From Mugil cephalus (taxonomy: Eukaryota > Chordata > Actinopteri > Mugiliformes > Mugilidae): a stretch of 64,000 nt of DNA. Position numbers and translations under genes: made by a program. This document shows, piece after piece, positions 13,496 to 24,644 of the stretch. The DNA is taken from assembly GCF_022458985.1 (NCBI RefSeq), contig NC_061778.1, positions 5,535,501 to 5,599,500 of the forward strand, in the 5' to 3' direction. The notes below the pieces were generated by a model, which was not told where the DNA came from, ran no database searches, and saw nothing but the letters and a program-made list of their open reading frames with translations. The stretch's first letter is position 1. Each line of letters begins with the position of its first letter.

Positions 13496-13640
13496 CAAAA
13501 ATACGGGGATGTCCCCGGACTTATAACTACTTGGTATGCATAGGTCACCTCTTCAAATAGGCAAAGCTGCAGCTGGGCAGGGCATAATTCCTCTGGCTGT
13601 GTGTGTATGTGCGCCTGTGTGCGTCCTCCTCAGCAGCCGT
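13496..13640 (-). promoter_or_regulatory. probable rab30 untranslated first exon and promoter
   Basis: On the minus strand a strong splice donor (G then GTAAGTGC) lies at 13495-13496, downstream of sequence rich in G+C and followed by the coding exon about 1.1 kb later. This fits a 5' untranslated exon of rab30. The exon's 5' edge is my guess. The intron between 12381 and 13495 shows no other feature. Confidence 0.45.
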
Positions 13641-13646
13641 CTGATA

Positions 13647-13680
13647 GAAGAAGAGGAGGAGGAGGAGGAGGAGGAGGAGA
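13647..13680. repeat. (GAG)n microsatellite
   Basis: About ten GAG units, close to the presumed rab30 start site, so it may lie in the promoter or 5' UTR (as CTC on the transcript strand). Confidence 0.9.
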
Positions 13681-13744
13681 GCTTGACTCAATGATGTCAT
13701 CAGCTCCCATGCAAAGTACATCACATACTGCACATAACTTTTCA

Positions 13745-13835
13745 TTTGGAATAATGAAAGCATTACTTAGACTTTAATGATCCACAAGGGAAATTGCTTG
13801 GTTACAGTAGCTTAGTTGCATGTAAAAGAAAACAC
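13745..13835 (-). repeat. LINE 3' tail fragment, reverse orientation
   Basis: Read in reverse it gives CAATTTCCCTTGTGGATCAT then TAAAG and a TAATG-type end, a standard teleost non-LTR retrotransposon terminus. It is truncated, with no coding part. Confidence 0.55.
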
Positions 13836-13959
13836 CCTCAAAAACCACATGTACAAAGAAAGATTAGTATGATAAAAAAAAATATCATAAAATATTATAT
13901 AGTAAAATAAAATATGAAAAGGTGTAAGCAAAATATGTTATCATTATGACAAATTTACA

Positions 13960-14405
13960 AAAATAGTGGACAAAACCGTGTCCTAGGTGATCTACAAAAC
14001 TGGATCGACACAATTTAATTTATCTAAAAGACTTATTTAATATTAATCGCCAACTACCTAGTCATGAAGAGTTTCTGTGGAATTATAGAATTAATGAAAA
14101 GCTATACAAAACAGAATGTGCAACATATCACTGTTTATATACTCTCTTCATATAAATGGTATTGATATCCTATCTTACAAAATGTGTGGAAATTGGAAAT
14201 TGAAAATGCTATTTTTCTGAATACTAATTGGCATAAGGAATAGCGTATCCCATTTATATTTTGTGTCACAAATAAAATCAGAGGATTACATTTAAACATA
14301 TTACATAAAATCTGAAGTCTGTCACACCAGGGTTTTCTTTTTCTCCCTGTCTCTTATTTGGTGCTGCTGTCTTTACAATTTTTCAATAAAGTTTTTTTTT
14401 TGAAA
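13960..14405 (+). mobile_element. L1-like LINE, decayed 3' end
   Basis: A plus-strand frame near 14230-14340 reads RIPFIF, then a short stretch, then LHLNILHKI. It resembles the carboxy-terminal part of fish L1/Swimmer ORF2, where the usual pattern is LPF, then roughly SFQYKILHRIL. A TTTTTCAATAAAG motif and T/A-rich tail follow at 14380-14405. The frame is full of stops, so this is an old, 5'-truncated copy. Confidence 0.5.
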
Positions 14406-14957
14406 AAGAAAAATACTAGAGTGCACTTAAGTCATGAATCTCTACCAATAATCTCTACGGACCTGTAGTTCACTGTAACGACAACAATTTAAACTTTGAT
14501 AAACTTAAATTATCGATGTAAGAAACACTCTAAAAAACACACAAGTAAACAGAAAGGTAAAATAAAACGAGATTAAAAACCAAATAAAGACAAAATATAA
14601 GTAGTATCTAATAAAATAAAATAGAAAATAGTATCATCAAAAAATATATAAAGAAATAGTGACATGTAGTTAAACATAACGGCTGTACACCATTGCATTT
14701 CACCGAGCATACATTTTATTTCATTACTTTATTTATCTGCCAGCTCGGTAACAAGAAGTAACTTTGCATGTAAACTCATAACTGATCGAGCTTCACTTAT
14801 CGCCACCTACCAATACAAAGCAAAACTACACTTAAACTAAACTATAGGCTTGTTGCTTAAATAACTTTATTATAAACGGCACATTAAACATTTAGTCTTC
14901 TCTTTTTACCACTACTTGCTTAACCTTATTAGCCTGCCATTGGACTACTCCGTTACA

Positions 14958-14981
14958 AGCTAGCTAGCTAGCTAGCTAGTT
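14958..14981. repeat. short GCTA tandem repeat
   Basis: Several perfect GCTA units in a row, followed by repeated TAGCTATTGCTAA words up to about 15020. The stretch lies between rab30 and ndufc2. Confidence 0.8.
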
Positions 14982-15199
14982 AGCAAAATTAGCTATTGCT
15001 AACTATAGCTATTGCTAAGAACAAAAGTGACTCAGTTCTCTTACAGCGAACCCCGTTTAATATGAACATTGTGACGGACGCATATAATTTGTATATTTGT
15101 ATAAATAATTTTCAGTTTGTGTTTTTATATTAATACGAGTCATTGCAATATAAATAACTACCGTTCTGACTAAATGGAAAGTTTTGCCTTCTAGCGTTC

Positions 15200-15212
15200 G
15201 TTGCTAGGTAAC
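15200..15212. promoter_or_regulatory. RFX X-box-like palindrome in ndufc2 promoter
   Basis: GTTGCTAGGTAAC matches the RFX-factor X-box pattern of two inverted half sites. It lies 168 bases before the ndufc2 start codon, where the promoter is expected. This motif is typical of cilia gene promoters but is also found elsewhere; function is inference. Confidence 0.45.
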
Positions 15213-15379
15213 GAACATGCGGAACTGAAGCGGTTGTCGCTTGTAGTGTCCGGACGGTTTGTTCGGTTGCACACCATGCCCTTGACTTCCTACGAGAGGT
15301 GATAGCTGACAACTAGCACCAGACAGTCGCTGGGAGGTCAGGGAAAAAAATAACAGAATTTAAGGGTTATATTGCCGCC

Positions 15380-17675
15380 ATGAAGATCGATCCAGACGAG
15401 TACAAGAGTCTCCCTCCTCCGGGAATCTTGAATGCAACTTCGATGTGGCTGGCCGGCGTGGGCTGGTTCTCCGCGGTGCTCCAGAATGCCATCAAACACA
15501 GGCCACCAGTATACTCAGGTTAGCATGTTAGCTTGTTTTCAGACTTGCAGCAACGTTTGCTGCAAATTCGGCGCGCGTTTTCCTCAAGTGTGTTTAAGAT
15601 TATTTGTAAATAATAAGAAAGCCCTCTGTAACACTGTGCAGACAAGTAAATTGTTCTTTTCCTGACACTCTGGCTATGTTAGTTAGCTCCCTTCAGTCTT
15701 GATCGCTCCCCAGGTAAACATGTAAACATACATCCACTGTTATTTATTTATCACGCACTATACACATACGTCTTTTTAGCTTTGATAGCCAAGCAATATA
15801 TTAAAGTCATTTGTCTACTAGTTAAAGGGTTATGATAGTACTCTTTGTTTTTAAAATTATTAATATGTCTGTGGAGGTTCTCAGTCATCCAGGTCATCGT
15901 ACATCCAAAAAGCGTTTTTAAAAACGGAGACTGTTTGCCCCTCTCCTCTGCCCCCCGCCCTTAGGCACTCTTTTTTTAGGTCTCTTTTTGAGACCTAAAT
16001 TCAGATTTTGTTCTACTAGAGCCTCAAACATGTTTACGTCGAATTTGCAGTTGCACTCTTGTGTGTGTCCCCCTCTTTAAGGATCCTCTTTTTCACAAAC
16101 TCAAATCTGGTCTCCCTTCCCACCCTCAACGACATCGGTCAGTGTCTGGTTGTAATGAAAATTAAACCTCAAACTTCCCACCAGTCCCTCAGAACTGGGG
16201 GTGAAACGTCAAACTCAACAAATCCAGTTGCCCCCCCCCCCCCCCCTTTTTTTTTAATGGTTTTTGGATGTTAAAAGTATTAGATGTAAGCCTGTATTTC
16301 CTCATATGCACTATGACAGCATATGTGATTCAAGGTAATCTTCATATATTAGTGCCATGTTAGGTACCTAAACAAAGCGGTGTAATTTATTAATTTTTTT
16401 TTGTTTTTTAGGTGTTCATCGACAAGTCCTTCTGGCAACAGCCGGATGGTTCATCGGCTACCATCTTAATAAATATTCAAATTACGTTCAGGCCAAGCTT
16501 GACCGAGACATGGTCGAGTATATCAAACTCCATCCACAGGAATTTGCTGCTAAAGGTGAGTCTATTTTTTTTTTTTTTTTTAAATATTTTTCCTCTAACA
16601 GAAGACATATGAACGGGACTGGAAGACTAGTGCTTCCTTTTGATGTAGTGTTTGATCATTTCTGCACTTTGTGTATGTTTTTCAAAATGGATGATGGCGA
16701 CAGGATAACTGACAGGTTGTTTGTTTAAGATAAGAAAGCGTTTGAATTATTAACTATGATTTTAAGACTTACTGCCTCAGACTAGTCTTTCAATAATAAA
16801 TCATATTTCTTCTATTCTACTGCGCACCATAATGTGTGCTTTCATATACACAAACTTGACAAACATTAGTGACAACAAATCCACTCTATTGTAACAAGAA
16901 CTGCACTAAAAAAGAAACATGTTGAAGCGGAAATGTGTTAATTCAACTACATGATCATTTTGGAGGGTGAAGCTTGTGGTGCTGTTGAATTATATTAAAT
17001 TAAACACTAAGTTAAACGTAGTTGGGTCATCAAAATAATACAAACATGTATTAGTACAACACAATACAGTTGAGTAGTACCTCAAACCACAGCCTCCAAA
17101 ATGAAAACTGCTGGATCATCAATAATCAATAATTTCAAGCTAGCGCCCGACACCATAACCTTCATGAAGCTAATATTTAGTGCCCACGTGTTACATCACA
17201 TTAGTTTACACTAGTCGTGTACCTAATGAACTGGCTAAGGAATACATTTCACCAACACAGACAGCAAATACCTGCTGATCACATGTTCAGTGACTTTGAA
17301 TGAAATAGGACTTTAAAGACAGATTTGTCCTTTTTACAGATTCCTTTGCACAAAAATTTTGCACTGCCTATGTTGCACTGTATACCTCAGTGTACATGTT
17401 CACTGATCTTAGCGATTTTTAATGTATTCCAATTTTTGAAATTTGCTACCCACACTGTATATACTGTCAGAATGCTGTATATTCTTGTATATTTTGTACA
17501 TTCTTTCACATTTGCTACTGTCTTTTATTGTTTCTTGTATATATTTTTGCACCTAATGCTGCACTACCGTGACAGGGTAATATCCCATACATGGGATAAA
17601 TAAACGTTGTCTTATGTCTCACCAGAGAAAAAGACCTACGCAGAAATCGTCGAGCCCTTCCATCCTGTGCGCTAA
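15380..17675 (+). CDS. ndufc2: NADH:ubiquinone oxidoreductase subunit C2
   Basis: NDUFC2 (B14.5b) is an accessory subunit of the membrane arm of mitochondrial complex I. Three exons (15380-15518, 16412-16555, 17626-17675) join in frame to 110 residues, slightly shorter than the human protein (119). The ATG has a very good context (GCCGCCATGA). Two hydrophobic stretches at about residues 20-37 and 50-66 fit the two membrane helices. The family-typical tail KLDRDMVEYIKLHPQEF and IVEPFHPVR are present. It is convergent with thrsp, as in human. Intron 2 contains a retrotransposon tail that reaches to within a few bases of the exon 3 acceptor. Confidence 0.96.
15862..16272. repeat. dispersed inverted-end repeat in ndufc2 intron 1
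   Basis: The block starts with the common teleost repeat word GGAGGTTCTCAGTCATCCAG. Near its two ends it has ACATCCAAAAAGCG-TTTTTAAAAAC and the reverse complement-like TTTTTAATGGTTTTTGGATGT, suggesting an inverted-ended element. A run of 16 C followed by T lies at about 16231-16254. There is no coding sequence. Confidence 0.5.
17335..17615 (+). repeat. LINE 3' tail next to ndufc2 exon 3 acceptor
   Basis: This is a T-rich segment with repeated TTGCAC, TGTATAT and TTGCTAC words ending in GGGATAAATAAACGTTGTCT, the standard structure of a truncated teleost non-LTR element. The ndufc2 acceptor (CTCACCAG) follows within about ten bases of its end. Confidence 0.6.
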
Positions 17676-17792
17676 GTGTCAGTGGCTGCCAAGAGGAGGA
17701 GAGGAAACATCTGGAGACTACCAAATGTCAAATGTCTCCAGCAGAATTTTTCTGAAATCACTCTGTCATATACGTTGTGAACTATAACTGTA

Positions 17793-17798
17793 AATAAA
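17793..17798 (+). terminator. ndufc2 polyadenylation signal
   Basis: AATAAA lies 118 bases after the ndufc2 stop codon, with no earlier match in the same strand after the stop. Confidence 0.7.
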
Positions 17799-17995
17799 AC
17801 TGAAAAAAATGCACAAATTTAAAAACGCTTTGACTGACTTTGTAATGGGTGAAAATGGTAGGTTTTATTTTCTGTTAAGTTTTGTGTGTGAACATACATC
17901 AGAAGTATTTCTGCTATATCCACTAAGTAAAACAGTATAAACTATAACTGTAGTAAATCAAGAGATATTTACTTGATTAGTTCTGGCAATGAGTA

Positions 17996-18001
17996 TTTAT
18001 T
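17996..18001 (-). terminator. candidate thrsp polyadenylation signal
   Basis: TTTATT on the plus strand (AATAAA on the transcript) lies about 96 bases beyond the thrsp stop codon. The ndufc2 and thrsp 3' ends are therefore only about 200 bases apart. Confidence 0.55.
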
Positions 18002-18096
18002 AGATATTAAGTGAGAAGAATGTGTACAATCCCATGTAAACAGTTTTTTACACAACGGTACTTAGTTAGTCCATAGATGTTATGGTTTTGCCGTTA

Positions 18097-18516
18097 TTAG
18101 TTTGACACACCAATTATATCCATGTATTTATCAGTGATGTTCTGAGTCTTTTTGGTGAGGTCGCTCATCACGGTGAACAGTCCTCTCAGATGGAAGCGGA
18201 AGAGGGCTTCGGGATCTGTGTCCAGAAGAGGCTCCAGGGTCTTGTTGAGTGCCCCGTTGCTCTTGGCTTTGTGGTCGTCGATGTGGACCAGTCCGCTCTC
18301 CACCGTGTTCCTTATGGCCTTGAGCATGGCGTAGTTGCCGTACAGGTCTCGGCCGCTCTCGTCCGCCGCCTCGGAGTCCCACGCCTCGTCGGAGGGGACG
18401 TCCCGCAGCAGGCTCGGGAGGAGGATGGCCTTCTCCATGTCGCTGACGGCCGAGCTGTAGCGCCTCAGGGTCAGGAGCAGGCTGTTCTTGTTGAATCTGG
18501 ACTCGGCTGACTGCAT
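18097..18516 (-). CDS. thrsp: thyroid hormone-inducible hepatic protein (Spot 14)
   Basis: Spot 14 family proteins (THRSP, MID1IP1) act in liver and fat to raise lipogenesis, in part by modulating acetyl-CoA carboxylase polymerisation. This intronless frame gives 139 residues, close to human THRSP (146) and shorter than MID1IP1 (about 183). The first half has the conserved LLLTLRRYSSAVSDMEKAIL stretch; the second half has the predicted helix with FRFHLRGLFTVMSDLTKKT. Position next to ndufc2 supports thrsp rather than mid1ip1. A TATA box stands upstream. The codons are G+C-rich compared with the flanks. Confidence 0.9.
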   Translation of the reverse strand: MQSAESRFNKNSLLLTLRRYSSAVSDMEKAILLPSLLRDVPSDEAWDSEAADESGRDLYGNYAMLKAIRNTVESGLVHIDDHKAKSNGALNKTLEPLLDTDPEALFRFHLRGLFTVMSDLTKKTQNITDKYMDIIGVSN

Positions 18517-18610
18517 GGTTCCAGGTGGATGTGGACGGCTGTTCCTGTGCTGTGGTGGCTGACAGAAGGAAGCAGTGTGCAGTGCAAAGCCATGAGGGGA
18601 GGTGCTGGCA

Positions 18611-18617
18611 TTTATAC
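18611..18617 (-). promoter_or_regulatory. thrsp TATA box
   Basis: On the minus strand GGGGTATAAATGCC lies about 95 bases upstream of the thrsp start codon. A strong TATA box fits a sharply inducible metabolic gene. Confidence 0.7.
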
Positions 18618-18624
18618 CCCAGTG

Positions 18625-20395
18625 GTGGGTATTTCAGTGCAGTTACACAACCGCATCATTCGATAAATTTGGGAACATTTTGGATGTTATATGGAGTCAA
18701 ACCTTATCTTTGAGTTGATTTACACAACCCTGGGTAATAATGTCTGAACAGTGTGCACTTTACTGGACCTGTGTCTAATCATTAACCATTATGCTTGAAA
18801 GGCCTCAGCACACGGTCACGTGGTTTCATATTGATTTTAAGTCGAAAAATGATCCGAGGAATGTCAAATTTTGACCCACAGTAACATAAAGTGGCTTAAC
18901 TTAGAACTGTTCGGTCGGTGTTTGCACTTGGTCTGTTTGTGTTTCATGACGGCCAATCATGAAGGTTTTTTTTTTTTGGGGGGTGTGTGTACACGTTTTC
19001 CTGCACAAGCACAAATGAAAACAGCACCAACCTTCCTTTCCTTGGCAGATAAGACCAGAATAGAAGCTGGGTTCTTCCCTAAACTGCATGAAAACATCAG
19101 TTTCTGCTTATCGCCTTGAACATGCAACTCTTAGTTATAACGAGGAAATTAAAAAATATAGAAGAAGAGCTGCTGCAACGAATAACAGAGTAATGACTAA
19201 AGGTAATCATTAGAAGCTACACATCTTTATAAATGTTTGCATACTGTAGTGCCCATGGTAGCTCTTTTTTTTTTTTTTAGCATATTTTGACAAACAAATT
19301 GTACCTATAATCATGCTCACAAGATGGCATAATTGAGTTGTTTTCAATCAGAGAGTTTAAAGTGAATTCAGCAGTTGTTATTAAGTTGTCATTAGTTTCA
19401 CTTACTCTAACATTCGTCGCCACTCATTTTAAAAACAAATTACCTTCACTATGCAGTATTTGGGGGTAGAGCAGTTTGTATTTACCACAGAAGGAGTTCA
19501 GCCATCCATTTAAAGAGAAAAGTTGTGTTTTAATCTGGTGGAATAGTCCTTGTCTCGGTGTGAGACATAAATAAAGAAACCACTTAAAACAAAAACACTG
19601 TATTGTTTTCAAGGCAACATTGTAACCTTAAAGTGCGGTAAAACATGGAGTGTTACTTTTCCTGTGCACGATAACAAACACTACACATATATATACATAT
19701 ACATGTGTACATATATACATTTACACAACACATTTGTATTAACATACCGTCTAATTTTTAAGCAGAAGTTTTGATTTCATGCAGACAAGAAGATCAAACA
19801 AGAACAAACTATATGAGGCATGTTAACCACACTGCATTATCATCCAGATACTCTCTAATTATCTCAGATAATATAATTTGTAAAACATTTTAGTTTCATT
19901 TGGCATTTTGTTTTACCCCCAGAACACTAATGAAAATCAATCTGTTCTGGATCATGTTCAATTATGAATCAGTACAAGCTAAAGATACAAAATGAACCCC
20001 AACCCTGTTGAGACATTTTTGGAATAAAGTCGCTTTCAGCTTTGCTTTTCCATCTCCATCCACCTCACTTTGCCACCTGTACCGGAACCATGCTGGGAAC
20101 CTGAAAGCAGACTGCCCTTTCTTCTCCGACAAACACATCTTCTCTTTTAAACGTTAACAAAACTTAATTAGATAAAAAAAAAAAGTAAATGTGAGAGCAC
20201 AAGCTGAGGAGAAGAGGTCAAGCTGCACGGTTCCCTGTGGCGACACTCTGGGAGGTCATAATGTGTCTGCGTGGTGTTGCTCAGTCAGGTCATCCAGTTC
20301 ACTGTGTCCAGTCTGAAGTGGGACTTGGCTCTTCATCAAGTTCATACAGAGCTTTACTCAATTCCTCATCTCTCCACACAGTCCAGCCGGTTGCT
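18625..20395. other. thrsp-guca1c intergenic region
   Basis: This stretch has no coding sequence I recognise. It contains T runs (about 18966-18979 and 19265-19279) and an AT-rich alternating purine-pyrimidine stretch with TACATATA words at about 19683-19725. The last few hundred bases before 20396 are probably the guca1c 3' UTR. Confidence 0.5.
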
Positions 20396-21920
20396 TCAGT
20401 TCACAGCTTTCTTCTGTTGACCCCTGATAATGATTTCCAGCACGTTGGTGAGATCCATCATCTTAGTGAGCATGTCCATGATGTCAGGATGCTCCCTCGC
20501 CCCAGTGATGAACTCCTCCAGCGTCAGCTCACCTGAGGAGACGAGAGCGAGCATGGTGTGATACATGATTAGATCACCTCAGTGCTACAAATCACAAATT
20601 TCACAGCCTTTTCTTGCTTCATTTTCATTTCATCTCCAGACGTAACACGGTCACGGTGACATTATTTTCAGCCAGACATACTGCAGTGTTGCTCGGGCCT
20701 GACAAATATCCGTCTACTGTTCCATTAGTTCAGGACTGACAGTCATTTTATCTGTTACCTTCTCCGTGGACATCAATTTTTTCATAGATGAGATTCACGA
20801 TGTCCTCTGGAGCGCAGTCGTAGTTCCTGGTGATGTCTTGAATAGCCTGGACGAAGAGTTCACAGAGGTCAGTTGAGAGCACTCGCAGCAGATTAACTGT
20901 GTCTTTGCTCACGACATGGGTCAGAGGGCTAACATGCAAAAGTGTTTATCAACCAGCTGAAGTGCGCCAAGTCAACTGGTGAAACATGTTTGTACGTTTC
21001 CTGCATTTTGTCTGTGAACTGGGTTATAGTGAAGGACACAAATAGATCCTGGTGTAGATGGCAAACCCCAGATTAATGTCAGATAGTCACATTCGCACAT
21101 TTTCAGGAACCCGCAGGTTTCTTGGTTCCTCAAAAGCCTGAAAGTCTCATTGCGAAACATTCAAAAAAAAAAAAAAAGAAACAAAAAGAAAAAAAACTGT
21201 ACCTTAAATATCGTTTCCATTTCGTCCTTGTCAATTTTTCCGTTGCCGTCTTGATCGAACAGCTTGAAGTACCACTTCAGCTTCTGATTGATTTCTCCTT
21301 TTAGTAATAAACTTATGGCTGCGATGTATTCCACAAAGTCTATGTAGCCGTCCTGTAAAAGAAAAGATAAGTAAACCCATTTGCTCACGCTGCAAAAACC
21401 AAACTCATTGCAGTTAAGATTCGTGCCTACAGGACCACTGCAATACTTAGGAAAGCACTTCTAATATGTGATGTCTAGAGTCTGTGAGGGACTCAGAAAG
21501 TAGATTTTAACCTCAGTTGGTCTCTTTCAAACAGTCCAGTCCCTCTGTAGTCATTCCTTATGAAGTATTACACCACTGAACTATGCAGTGAGCCTTTTAT
21601 ATTCTTACTGTAAACTTCTGCACCAATTCACCATGTATCTGCCTCGCCAGTGTATCTGCAGAGAATATAATGCAGTCCTTATAGTCCTGCAGGTATGATG
21701 AAATATCTTGCAGGTGTTGTCTTACCCCGTCCATGTCAAACGTGAAGAAAACCTGGTCCACATAGCTGCTGGCCTCCTCCGTCATACCGTTCATTTCAAG
21801 CATCGTCTTGAGCTCAAAGAGGGTGATGAGCCCCGAGGGAGACTCCTTCATGAATTTAGTGTACCAGTGGTGCATGTCCTCCTCCAGGATGTCATCCAGG
21901 TTGGAGCCGTAGGCACCCAT
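20396..21920 (-). CDS. guca1c: guanylate cyclase-activating protein (GCAP3-type)
   Basis: GCAPs are calcium sensors that switch on retinal guanylate cyclases when calcium falls after light. Four exons (21726-21920, 21203-21352, 20759-20846, 20396-20532) join in frame to 189 residues. MGAYGS is an N-myristoylation signal. EF-hand 1 is degenerate as in all GCAPs. EF2 ([12 protein letters not shown], 62-73) and EF3 ([12 protein letters not shown], 98-109) are canonical. EF4 (DVHGEGELTLEE, 140-151) has His at loop position 3, where Asn or Asp is usual. The KESPSG stretch replaces the family's common Cys-Pro by Ser-Pro. The sequence is most like fish GCAP3, and linkage to C3orf52 (both on human 3q13) supports guca1c. 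Another teleost GCAP paralogue is the alternative. Confidence 0.85.
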
Positions 21921-23875
21921 TATTCCTCCGGAGGTCTGTGATTCTCAGCAGGGACCCAGCAGAGAGATGCTGGTGGCTCTGAGGACAGGGAGTACAAAGT
22001 GCCACCTGCAGCTGACTGAAGTCTGAGTGAAACCCCAGGAAGAGGCCGCCTTAATCTTTAAGTCTTGGAGCAGCCAAAAGGAGCGATAACCCTTTAATGG
22101 GATAAGTGCAGAAGTCTTCCAAGAACCACGGGACATGGCATGCTTTTTGGCTTCGCATCCGTGTTGATGCGTCTCAAATGTGGGGCAGAAGATGTTGACG
22201 CATGTTTTAACTCACAGTTAAAGTCAGTGCTATATTTTTACTTCTGTTTCATTCATTTGCTTCCTCTTTTTTTTATATTCCAGCAGTTTATACTTCAGTT
22301 TGATTTGATCTTTCTTGAACCATTAACACATAAAAGCAAGTACAAGTTGCATCAAGTTCCAACAACAATATAAAACAATAAAATAATAATAATAATATAA
22401 TTTGAGAAGGGACAGGATGAAGCTAAGCTGTTCCTGTTCTGCCCCCTCTATATCAGGATATTACACACAAAAGCAAAACAAAAATCATTCATTATTTTGA
22501 CATTAAACATAATTACGATAAGACTTCCACTTTATGTTCATTACCTGTAATGAGGTGTTTTTCTTTGCAGCTATTCTGCATATAATGCCATTTCTCTATG
22601 CAGGGGAATTAAATTAAGTATCTAAATTTGCCCACATACAGTAACTGTGCACCCACCCACAGAGGTTGTTGCACATTCCTGGGATTTCTCCGGGAATTAT
22701 CCGAAGGGGAGTTCCTCTGACAATCCTGCCTCGCAAACACGCACAGGATGTTTCTGTGCCTGACATTAAGCTTCTTACATGCAACTATTTTTTGTATAAA
22801 TAGAGTCACGCGTTGTGTGCATACGTAACAGACAGGAATAATATGTATATGCATGTAAAAAAAATAAAAATAAATAATGAGCCAATAAGCAAAAGTTAAA
22901 CATAAAAAGAAACATAAAATTAGCATAATTTTTATGGCTATGTGCTTCATTTGTAATTGAGTGTTCCATTCACAATGCAGAAAAACTAGCTGTCCATGTT
23001 TTTGTTTTTGATAAAAGATTAAAAATTATATTGCAAAAGGTAGAGGCTTATATATATTAAATCATTTTTTTTATGATATCAATTTAAGCTTTTGAGTGTT
23101 ATTTCGTTGTTTAACTTCAAATATTTTGCTGCAGAGTTTAACTGAAGGGTCTTTGAGGACGCACAAATAAATCTTTTTTAGCATAAATACTTCTTTAACC
23201 AGCACTGCTGACCCATTACAAGACCCCAGTGTGACCAGTCGACCAGGGTGACGAGGGTTCAGCTGTTCGTAGTGACCACTGTTTAAAGGGACCTGGCTAT
23301 CAAAGCTCACAGTTCTTATTATAGTAAATCTGGCTTTAGAAGATTAACAGTTTTCAAAATAGGATTGAGGAAATGGACCACCGGTGTCTACAGACCGCAC
23401 AGGCAGCCAGTATCTACCAGCCTGGGAGATACACACAACCAATATCCACGATGCAGCCCGGTGCCACATAATCTCTCCCTCCCCTGCTGCCAGTGGATTA
23501 AGAAAACTTTACCAGAGCAGACACACTGCGGTAAATACCCTCTCACAAGCCCCGAAATACAGTAGCAGCTGAGGTCAACCGCGCTGCTCCGAGCGTGAAT
23601 CAATAAGTCCAGTCTAAACAGAAATGTGCCAGGTTTTTGTTTGCAATATTTGCTGGGTTTCAAAATACAGACGGTTTGATTTAGATTTTATGTACATCAA
23701 TAAGCTGACGAAATCTCTTGTCAACTTGACCTTTTGACCAGCATGTGACGGCCATGCAGGGAGGCTGTTTGGGAAGACCACGTGAAAACAGAACCTCAGT
23801 GTGTCCTTCAATACCTTAAGGAATACTTACATCATAATTGATTTTTAAGTGAATCTCTCTAAGATCAGGTTTCAG
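21921..23875. other. guca1c upstream region
   Basis: Intergenic sequence with the guca1c promoter at its left end. A segment at about 22390-22460 shares the GAGAAGGGACAGGATGAAGC-like wording of dispersed fish repeats. The rest is AT-rich with no recognisable gene. Confidence 0.4.
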
Positions 23876-24636
23876 TGAAATCAAAATTACAGCTGCTATG
23901 GAAGTATAATTGCAACGCCAACCTTATACTTGTCAATGCACTATCTTGGTATTTTGATTATTGCATCAGCTGTAAAAACAAAAAAAAAGGAGGAATAACT
24001 AACGCCGAGAATAACCTAAAACAGAGCGATCGTAATGACTTTTACCTTCAGTCAGATCTGTATTTAAGAAATATAACGCGGCAAGCTGAGATGAGATGAG
24101 AGTTATTTAATTGGATAGTGGACCTCTGCTGGCCAGACAGTTTGGCACACACATTAATAGCATCAATTACAGGTCTGAGGTGTTGATGTAATCAGCGCTA
24201 TAGGATGCAACCTAGCACACTGACACAGTTCTGGTTTTCTAAACATGGAATCAGGCCGCTTTGATATTAACTGCAATATCCTGCTGCTTCGTGTAACTAA
24301 CAAAAATGTCAAAATGAATTCTCGATTGTTCCCTGCAAATAGAGCATGAGAGGGAATGAACAGTGAGTGTTGCACGAGGGACGTGCACTCCCTCTACTGT
24401 TCAAGCACAAAGACAGAAAAATGTTGAAAACACACAGATCAGTGATGAGAAGTCCACTGTTCAGTTGTGTTGTGTTTCTTATCTGACTAAAGATAAAAGT
24501 CGTTCTGTTATAGGTTAGGGTTAGTCATTCCTCCTTTTTTACAGCTGACGCAGTAATCAAAATACCAAGACAGGGCGTTGACAAGTATAAGGTTGGTATT
24601 ACAATTGTACCTCCACAACAGCTGTAATTTTTATTA
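23876..24636. mobile_element. element with about 120-bp inverted terminal repeats
   Basis: The left arm (about 23876-24004) and right arm (about 24520-24636) are reverse complements with scattered differences: both contain AATTACAGCTG, CAACCTTATACTTGTCAA, CTTGGTATTTTGATTA and CAGCTGTAAAAA in the same order. The spacer of about 515 bases shows no transposase. This fits a foldback-type or long-TIR non-autonomous DNA transposon, or a chance pair of opposed repeat copies. Confidence 0.65.
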
Positions 24637-24644
24637 AGCCTGAG

